Source: Cyclobacteriaceae bacterium (lineage in GTDB: Bacteria; Bacteroidota; Bacteroidia; Cytophagales; Cyclobacteriaceae). From it: 12,865 nt of DNA. Below the pieces are notes generated by a model. That model was not told where the DNA came from. It made no database searches and saw nothing but the letters and a program-made list of their open reading frames with translations. Positions within the stretch are counted from its first letter, which is position 1. Each line of letters opens with the position of its first letter. Below, piece after piece: positions 7,959 to 12,865 of the stretch. The stretch is taken from contig JAOUKG010000016.1 of NCBI GenBank assembly GCA_029882725.1, positions 1-12,865 on the forward strand, given 5' to 3'. A program made the translations under genes and the position numbers.

Positions 7959-9197
7959 ATGAGAGTAATATTTCTGACCTTTTTATTATCCTGGGGCATA
8001 TTCATTAGCCCTGTATTCCCGCAAGAGTTTCCGCATGATATCCCTGAATACAACTTCGTTCACCTTTCGGAAAACCAACTTGATTTCCCCGGTGATTCAG
8101 CATCCTTTCAAAACCTTTACAGCAAATTCGACGAAGTAATCTTTAATGGAAAAGGACAAGTCAACATTATGCACATGGGAGGCAGCCACATACAGGCAGG
8201 TGTCTTTTCATCCAGTATGAGAACAAAATTACAAACCATTGAAGCTGGGTTGAATTCATACCGGGGTTTTTTGTTTCCATTCCGTGTGGCGCGCACTAAT
8301 AACCCCTCCAATTATCAGGTTTCCTATTCAGGATATTGGGATTATTGCAAAAACACTGAACGTAAAAAAGATTGTACTCTGGGCTTGTCGGGTATGTCGG
8401 TTACTACCCATGATTCACTATCGTCTATAAAAATAAAATTCAATGAAGCTTTTCCTCAATCTGAGTTCACAAGCTTGCTGGTATATTGCGAAACCGATTC
8501 AATGGCTTTTAATATCGATGCCAATACTGAATTTATTAAGGAAAAAATAATTCACGACGGGTACATCGAGTTTATATTTAACTCAGAGCAAGATTCCCTG
8601 ATGCTAAGTATCGAAAAAAGAGAAAACTGGCAAAAACAATTTACTTTGTATGGTCTTCAATTTGGAAATAAATTACCCGGATTTGCCTATCACGCAATTG
8701 GGGTAAATGGTGCCAGTGTTCCTAGTTACCTTCGATGCGATCTGTTGGAAAATCATGTTGCAACAGTAAAGCCTGATTTAGTTATTTTTTCAATTGGCAT
8801 AAACGATGCCTATGGCACACGGTTTAGTCCAAGTCAGTTCAAAGAAAATTACCGCCAATTGATAAACAAAATAAAAAGAGCTTCTCCCCAAGTAGCCATC
8901 TTATTCACAACTAACAACGACAGCTACTACCGTAGAAGATATGTAAACAGAAATGGGTTATTGGTTGAAAAAGCCATGTACGAACTCGCTAAAGAGTATG
9001 ACGCAGGGGTTTGGAACCTGTTTTCAATCATGGGAGGACTGGGTTCAATTGTTGACTGGCAAAATTACGGTTTAGCCAAAAGTGATAAGGTCCACTTCAC
9101 ATCGGAAGGATATGAATTGGCCGGAAGCATGCTTTTTAGCGCCCTGATAAAATCGTACGAATACCATATTAAAAATTCACAAAACCTGACTAATTAA
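7959..9197 (+). CDS. Exported SGNH/GDSL-family hydrolase or acyltransferase, copy 2 (GGS variant)
   Basis: 412-residue SGNH-fold protein, related in layout to the preceding gene. I chose the ATG at 7959: it opens directly onto a signal peptide (MRVIFLTFLLSWGIFISPVFPQ, about 1-22) and lies 13 bp past the upstream stop. An in-frame ATG at 7917 would overlap the upstream gene and add 14 polar residues ahead of the signal. Block I is MGGSHIQAG (73-81, Ser76), so the usual GDS is GGS. Block II is AIGVNGASV (246-254). Block III is intact GIND (280-283). Block V is SDKVHF (375-380), with Asp376 and His379. The Ser-Asp-His triad is thus present despite the altered block I. A beta-rich stretch of about 150 residues separates blocks I and II, as in the neighbour. 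The two genes may be diverged paralogues with split roles, for example transfer versus removal of acyl groups. The assignment to the fold is firm; the function is inferred from context. Confidence 0.85.
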   Translation: MRVIFLTFLLSWGIFISPVFPQEFPHDIPEYNFVHLSENQLDFPGDSASFQNLYSKFDEVIFNGKGQVNIMHMGGSHIQAGVFSSSMRTKLQTIEAGLNSYRGFLFPFRVARTNNPSNYQVSYSGYWDYCKNTERKKDCTLGLSGMSVTTHDSLSSIKIKFNEAFPQSEFTSLLVYCETDSMAFNIDANTEFIKEKIIHDGYIEFIFNSEQDSLMLSIEKRENWQKQFTLYGLQFGNKLPGFAYHAIGVNGASVPSYLRCDLLENHVATVKPDLVIFSIGINDAYGTRFSPSQFKENYRQLINKIKRASPQVAILFTTNNDSYYRRRYVNRNGLLVEKAMYELAKEYDAGVWNLFSIMGGLGSIVDWQNYGLAKSDKVHFTSEGYELAGSMLFSALIKSYEYHIKNSQNLTN

Positions 9198-9205
9198 CTG
9201 ACCAA

Positions 9206-10879
9206 ATGATTTCGGAATACCTGAAAAAAATACTTCTATTCGATAGCAATGACTATCTGCAGCTGTTTTTCAACAGTTTGTATTTTTGGATGTTTTTTGG
9301 GATTGTAATGGGCATTTACTCAATAATTTATAGAAAAAAAGGTGCCAGAAACATTTATCTATTTCTCATCAGTTTGTTTTTCTATTACAAAATAAGTGGG
9401 TACTTCTTTATTCTACTGCTCTTTAGCACATTTGTGGATTATTTTTTGGGTATAGGGATTTACCATAGCAAAAAACAGATTCACAAGACCATTCAGGTAG
9501 TCCTCAGCATAAGCATCAACCTCCTTGTATTGGTTTATTTCAAGTATGCCTATTTCTTCACAGATTCATTTAATGCAGCCTTTGGAACTGGCATGGATCT
9601 CAGCAATCATTTAGGCCATTGGTTCTACGGAATCAACGACTACGCTTACCCCCATGATCCTGCCAGATGGCTCCCTCCTATCGGAATAAGCTTTTTCACC
9701 TTTCAAACCATCAGTTATTCGGTAGATATTTACAAAGGAAAGTTGAAACCTGTCTACAACATCCTTGATTTTGGGTTTTATGTTTCTTACTTCCCTCAGT
9801 TGGTAATGGGGCCTATAGTAAGAGCCTCTCATTTTATACCTCAATTATATCAGGATTATAGACTCAGGCCCTATGAATTTGGTCTTGCTTTATACTGGAT
9901 ACTGAAAGGATTGGCCAAAAAAGTAATTCTTGCCGATTTTTTAGCCTATTACTTTATCGATACGGTTTTTAGCGACCCATTACGAAATACAGGTTTTGAA
10001 AATTTAATGGCCGTAGTTGGATACAGTATGCAGGTATATGCCGACTTTTCAGGCTATACCGATATTGCCATAGGAATTGCCCTACTTATGGGATTTAGGC
10101 TAAACACGAACTTCAATTCGCCTTACAAAGCAAAAAATGTGGGCGAATTCTGGCAACGGTGGCACATTTCCCTTTCCACCTGGCTAAAAGATTATCTTTA
10201 TATCCCTTTGGGGGGAAATCGCACAGGGAGCTATGCTTCCTATATTTTAATAGCAATTATCATGGCTATTATAGTGTTGATTTCAGGCTACCCTCCCCTG
10301 GCATTCTACTTTTTAGCCCTCATTGTAATACTTGGTGTTTTGGGTTATTTCCTTCCAACTGTTAAGAAGAGCATCAATACCAATATCAACCTCATGATTA
10401 CTATGTTACTTGGGGGATTATGGCATGGTGCGAGTTGGAATTTTGTAATTTGGGGAGGGTTAAACGGATTGGGGTTAGTTGTATATAAATTTTGGAGAAA
10501 AATAAGCCCGTGGGAACGCTACAATAATTGGATTACAATAGCATGGAAAGTGCTGGTCACGTTCACTTTCATTACGTTTACACGAATATTCTTCAGGTCA
10601 GAAAATATAGACATCGCCAAAAATATGATGTATCAGATTTGGAATAATTTTAGCCCCGAAGTAATTCCTGCTGTTGTTTCTGCCAACTATCCATTTTTCG
10701 TTACTTTACTGATTGGATTTATAATACATTGGCTACCCGATTCAATTAAAGATCAGTTTAAAAGAACATTTATACGCTCTCATGTACTTATAAAAATCCT
10801 TGCCTGTGTAATTACAGTATTTGTGGTTTATCAATACATGAAGGGCGGTGTAAGATCATTTATCTATTTTCAATTCTAA
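9206..10879 (+). CDS. MBOAT-family membrane O-acyltransferase (AlgI/PatA/DltB-like)
   Basis: 557-residue polytopic inner-membrane protein that would move acyl groups, probably acetyl, from a cytoplasmic donor across the membrane to periplasmic SGNH partners. Family blocks are intact: PQLVMGPIVRASHFIPQL (197-214), YADFSGYTDIAIGIA (278-292), FWQRWHISLSTWLKDYLYIP (315-334, His320), GGLWHGASWNFVIWGG (403-418, with catalytic His407), and the C-terminal FIYFQF. Its length is near or slightly above AlgI (about 520). A hydrophobic segment of about 55 residues (341-395) lies between the PLGGNR and GGLWHGA blocks, where AlgI-type proteins have only a short loop, and could add about two membrane passes. 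It starts 8 bp after the second SGNH gene and ends 4 bp before the rhomboid gene. There are no alginate polymerase or dlt genes nearby, so alginate or teichoic acid need not be the substrate. The family is certain; the acceptor glycan is not. Confidence 0.93.
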   Translation: MISEYLKKILLFDSNDYLQLFFNSLYFWMFFGIVMGIYSIIYRKKGARNIYLFLISLFFYYKISGYFFILLLFSTFVDYFLGIGIYHSKKQIHKTIQVVLSISINLLVLVYFKYAYFFTDSFNAAFGTGMDLSNHLGHWFYGINDYAYPHDPARWLPPIGISFFTFQTISYSVDIYKGKLKPVYNILDFGFYVSYFPQLVMGPIVRASHFIPQLYQDYRLRPYEFGLALYWILKGLAKKVILADFLAYYFIDTVFSDPLRNTGFENLMAVVGYSMQVYADFSGYTDIAIGIALLMGFRLNTNFNSPYKAKNVGEFWQRWHISLSTWLKDYLYIPLGGNRTGSYASYILIAIIMAIIVLISGYPPLAFYFLALIVILGVLGYFLPTVKKSINTNINLMITMLLGGLWHGASWNFVIWGGLNGLGLVVYKFWRKISPWERYNNWITIAWKVLVTFTFITFTRIFFRSENIDIAKNMMYQIWNNFSPEVIPAVVSANYPFFVTLLIGFIIHWLPDSIKDQFKRTFIRSHVLIKILACVITVFVVYQYMKGGVRSFIYFQF

Positions 10880-10883
10880 ACTT

Positions 10884-11510
10884 ATGGAAAGTAATTTCAC
10901 ATTACTTATTATTATAGTCACTGTTATCACTTCTTACTTAGCCTTCCAAAATCCCACTTTAATGAAAAAGTGGATTTTCAACGCCTGGTATATAAAAAGA
11001 GACAAACAACTTTACCGTTTTTTGACATCCGGATTTATCCATAAAGACTGGTCACATTTGGCTTTCAACATGTTTACCTTGTATTTTTTGGGTAATGGTG
11101 TAGAATTGTATTTTGAAATATACTTTCCGGGGATGTCTACACTCTTGTTATTGACATTATATATTTCAGCCATAATCATTTCCAGTATACCCGGTTATTT
11201 TAAACACAAAGATGAGCCTCATTACAACAGTTTGGGAGCTTCGGGAGGAGTTTCAGCGTTGGTGTTTTGTTTTATCATTTTAGCCCCCACAACGCCGTTG
11301 TGTTTATTGGGCATTTTGTGCTTTCCCGGATTTATTATTGGAACTGTATATTTGATCTACACCATACGGATGAGTAAAACCCGCATGGACAACATCAATC
11401 ACGAAGCCCATCTGTGGGGTGCCGTTTTCGGGATGTTATTTTTACTATTTGTTGATTACAATGTGTATTTGAGGTTTATAGAAGAAGTGGTGAATTATAA
11501 TTATTTTTAA
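10884..11510 (+). CDS. Rhomboid-family intramembrane serine protease
   Basis: 208-residue six-helix-type rhomboid that would cut transmembrane segments of substrate proteins within the inner membrane. The active site is complete. HLAFN (58-62) gives the His/Asn oxyanion pair in helix 2. GASGGVSA (118-125) carries nucleophile Ser120 (codon at 11241-11243). NHEAHLWGAVFG (172-183) carries catalytic His176. Several hydrophobic segments are visible at about 5-20, 85-104, 125-160 and 178-192. The length fits minimal bacterial rhomboids, with no extra cytoplasmic domain. The ATG at 10884 lies 4 bp after the MBOAT stop, so co-transcription is likely, and a strong terminator follows directly. Whether it processes an operon partner, such as the anchored first SGNH protein, or does unrelated quality control cannot be told from the sequence. 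Confidence 0.92.
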   Translation: MESNFTLLIIIVTVITSYLAFQNPTLMKKWIFNAWYIKRDKQLYRFLTSGFIHKDWSHLAFNMFTLYFLGNGVELYFEIYFPGMSTLLLLTLYISAIIISSIPGYFKHKDEPHYNSLGASGGVSALVFCFIILAPTTPLCLLGILCFPGFIIGTVYLIYTIRMSKTRMDNINHEAHLWGAVFGMLFLLFVDYNVYLRFIEEVVNYNYF

Positions 11511-11549
11511 AATAAAAAAACCGGAATTAAATTCCGGTTTTTTTATTTT
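11509..11549. terminator. Bidirectional intrinsic terminator between convergent genes
   Basis: A near-perfect inverted repeat. The left arm has seven A followed by CCGGAA (11514-11526), the loop is TTAAA, and the right arm is TTCCGG followed by seven T (11532-11544). Flanking AT pairs extend the stem outward to about 11509 and 11549. The core gives a U-tract on either strand, so it can end the rightward rhomboid operon and the leftward susD transcript. It begins at the rhomboid stop codon and lies about 50 bp past the SusD stop. Confidence 0.9.
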
Positions 11550-11600
11550 AAAAATGGGATCTTAATCAAATAGCTTTCCCATAAAAATTGTTTACACTAA

Positions 11601-12865
11601 TTAGTACCCAGTATTCTGAGTCAAATTGGAGTTTAGATCCATTTCCCTTTGCGGAATAGGTAAAATTGTTAAATTATCACCTGGTTGTGACTCACTAAAA
11701 TCCGGATCTATTGCTGGTCGTAAATCCCTTCCTGTTCGCAGTAAATCCATTCTTCTATGCCCCTCAAAAGCAAGTTCAAATCTACGTTCGTCACTTATTG
11801 CATCTAACAAAGAATTAACATCGACAAAGTCGGCTAAAACATATGCAGTCAACCCCGCTCTTAATCTGGTCATATTCAATAAATCCACTATTTCTTGGGT
11901 AACAACACCTCCACTATTTGCAATAGCTTCTGCTCTATTTAGATAAATTTCCCCAATTCTTATAACAGGTACATTACTCGCATCATTGGCACCATCATCA
12001 AACTTTCTGGTGTATAACATACCATTGTCACCAGTTTCGCTAAATAATAGCCGCTCATCTGCAGGGTCAAAGGTATTTATTAAATCTACACTAAAAGGGC
12101 AATCACCACGACCACCCTGCTCTGATGGTTCGTAATAGCCATCCCAACCACCTGATCCTGTACCCCCATTATCAACGGCAGTATTGACCAATGTGAATAA
12201 CTCTTCACCAGACGCCTTACTATAAAAATCAACAGAAGTCGCAGGAACATAGGTTGTCGGATTTCCAACTATATAATTTGCTTCTGAGGCGGCTTTTGTC
12301 CAATCCTCTCTATACAAATACAATCTCGAAAGCAGAGCATGTGCAGCACCCACTGTAGCTTGCGAATTTCCTAAATCATCACCAGGCAATAAACTAATTG
12401 CATCCGTTAAATCTTGCTCAATCAGCGTATGTACCTCATTCACCGTAGCTCTACTATAAAGTACAATATCCCCAGAAAAAGGATCCGTTACTAAAGGAAT
12501 ACCATCATTCGTCCCACTTGAAATTTGGTAAGGGTGGGCAAACAAATTCACTAAATTAAAATACACTATGGCCCGTAAAAATTTAGCTTCTCCTATAAGT
12601 TGATTCCTTTCAGTTTGAGTAAAACCATCACCTGGAACATTTGGAACATTGGCTATAACCGCATTTGCTGCCAAAATAACTCTGTAATTATCACGCCATA
12701 ACGACTGAATAGAACCGTTATTCGCAAGAGTAGTATAATTGTTAATCTCCTGAAGAGTAGGAAAAGATCCTATAAAATTCACATTGTCTGCTTGATAGTC
12801 AGCGATGATTTGTGGCATAGAACCTAATACTTCCAAGTCCTGAGCTAACCCATATATACCTATGG
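11601..12865 (-). CDS. RagB/SusD-family nutrient-uptake outer-membrane lipoprotein, partial, N-terminus off the right edge
   Basis: The last 420 or so residues of a SusD-type glycan-binding lipoprotein, which would sit on the cell surface over a SusC TonB-dependent channel and capture oligosaccharides. The reading frame stays open to the right edge. The TTG at 12836 sits inside the domain and is not a start. Visible family features are the SusD/RagB helical N-terminal part (LWRDNYRVILAANAVIANVP), FLRAIVYFNLVNLF, the TPR-like stretch AHALLSRLYLYREDW, IRIGEIYLNRAEA, ISDERRFELAFEGHRRMDLLR and the typical C-terminal ending LPIPQREMDLN with NTGY. Usual length is about 450-550, so the signal peptide, lipobox and some N-terminal residues are missing. 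The partner susC is expected beyond the right edge. Convergent orientation and the terminator separate it from the acyl-transfer operon. The glycan it binds cannot be read from this part. Confidence 0.93.
   Translation of the reverse strand, partial: IGIYGLAQDLEVLGSMPQIIADYQADNVNFIGSFPTLQEINNYTTLANNGSIQSLWRDNYRVILAANAVIANVPNVPGDGFTQTERNQLIGEAKFLRAIVYFNLVNLFAHPYQISSGTNDGIPLVTDPFSGDIVLYSRATVNEVHTLIEQDLTDAISLLPGDDLGNSQATVGAAHALLSRLYLYREDWTKAASEANYIVGNPTTYVPATSVDFYSKASGEELFTLVNTAVDNGGTGSGGWDGYYEPSEQGGRGDCPFSVDLINTFDPADERLLFSETGDNGMLYTRKFDDGANDASNVPVIRIGEIYLNRAEAIANSGGVVTQEIVDLLNMTRLRAGLTAYVLADFVDVNSLLDAISDERRFELAFEGHRRMDLLRTGRDLRPAIDPDFSESQPGDNLTILPIPQREMDLNSNLTQNTGY

Noticed and set aside
9206..10879. 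Alginate acetylation (AlgI) as the specific role of the MBOAT gene
   Set aside because: No alginate polymerase, epimerase or AlgJ/AlgF-like genes are nearby; neighbours point to peptidoglycan or another envelope glycan, so only the family is named.
10884..11510. Rhombosortase rather than general rhomboid protease
   Set aside because: No protein with a GlyGly-CTERM-like tail is visible in the window, and the GASGGVSA block fits ordinary rhomboids.
12834..12836. TTG as the start of the SusD-like gene
   Set aside because: The frame remains open to the window edge and the usual SusD signal peptide, lipobox and first helices are missing, so the true start is outside the window.

Overview
The window reads as a Bacteroidota chromosome. 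It has a SusD-family outer-membrane lipoprotein, a near-consensus Bacteroidota promoter (TTG, 20 bp, TATATTTG), tight operons without clear Shine-Dalgarno sites, AT-rich spacers and Bacteroidota-style fusions such as NagB joined to a PIG-L domain. The genus cannot be fixed from sequence alone. I see no RNA genes, insertion sequences, CRISPR arrays or attachment sites.

Layout. (1) Positions 1-4804, minus strand: a three-gene operon read leftward. It holds a NagB/PIG-L fusion, a lipoprotein of the DigH/YddW glycosylhydrolase type (GHL10), and a NagZ-like GH3 exo-hexosaminidase cut by the left edge. Gaps are 1 and 4 bp. (2) Positions 4805-5016: a divergent intergenic region with a good promoter for the leftward operon and a weak candidate for the rightward one. 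(3) Positions 5017-11510, plus strand: a five-gene operon with gaps of 4 to 13 bp. It holds a LysM protein with a degenerate lytic-transglycosylase domain, two exported SGNH hydrolases/acyltransferases, an MBOAT membrane acyltransferase and a rhomboid protease. (4) Positions 11509-11549: a strong bidirectional hairpin terminator. (5) Positions 11601-12865, minus strand: the C-terminal part of a SusD-family protein, cut by the right edge, probably from an unrelated glycan-uptake locus.

How the genes may work together (inference). The leftward operon looks like amino-sugar salvage from peptidoglycan or chitin-like glycans: an endo-acting DigH-like enzyme, an exo-acting GH3 enzyme, and a cytoplasmic NagB fused to a candidate deacetylase. 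The rightward operon has the MBOAT + SGNH logic of PatA/PatB, AlgI/AlgJ/AlgX and DltB/DltD acyl-transfer systems. Its first gene appears to be a peptidoglycan-binding protein derived from an MltD-type lytic transglycosylase that has lost its catalytic glutamate. A plausible reading is an envelope-glycan O-acylation system, perhaps acting on peptidoglycan, with a dead transglycosylase as targeting subunit, encoded back to back with a cell-wall sugar salvage operon. This is the most interesting part of the window.
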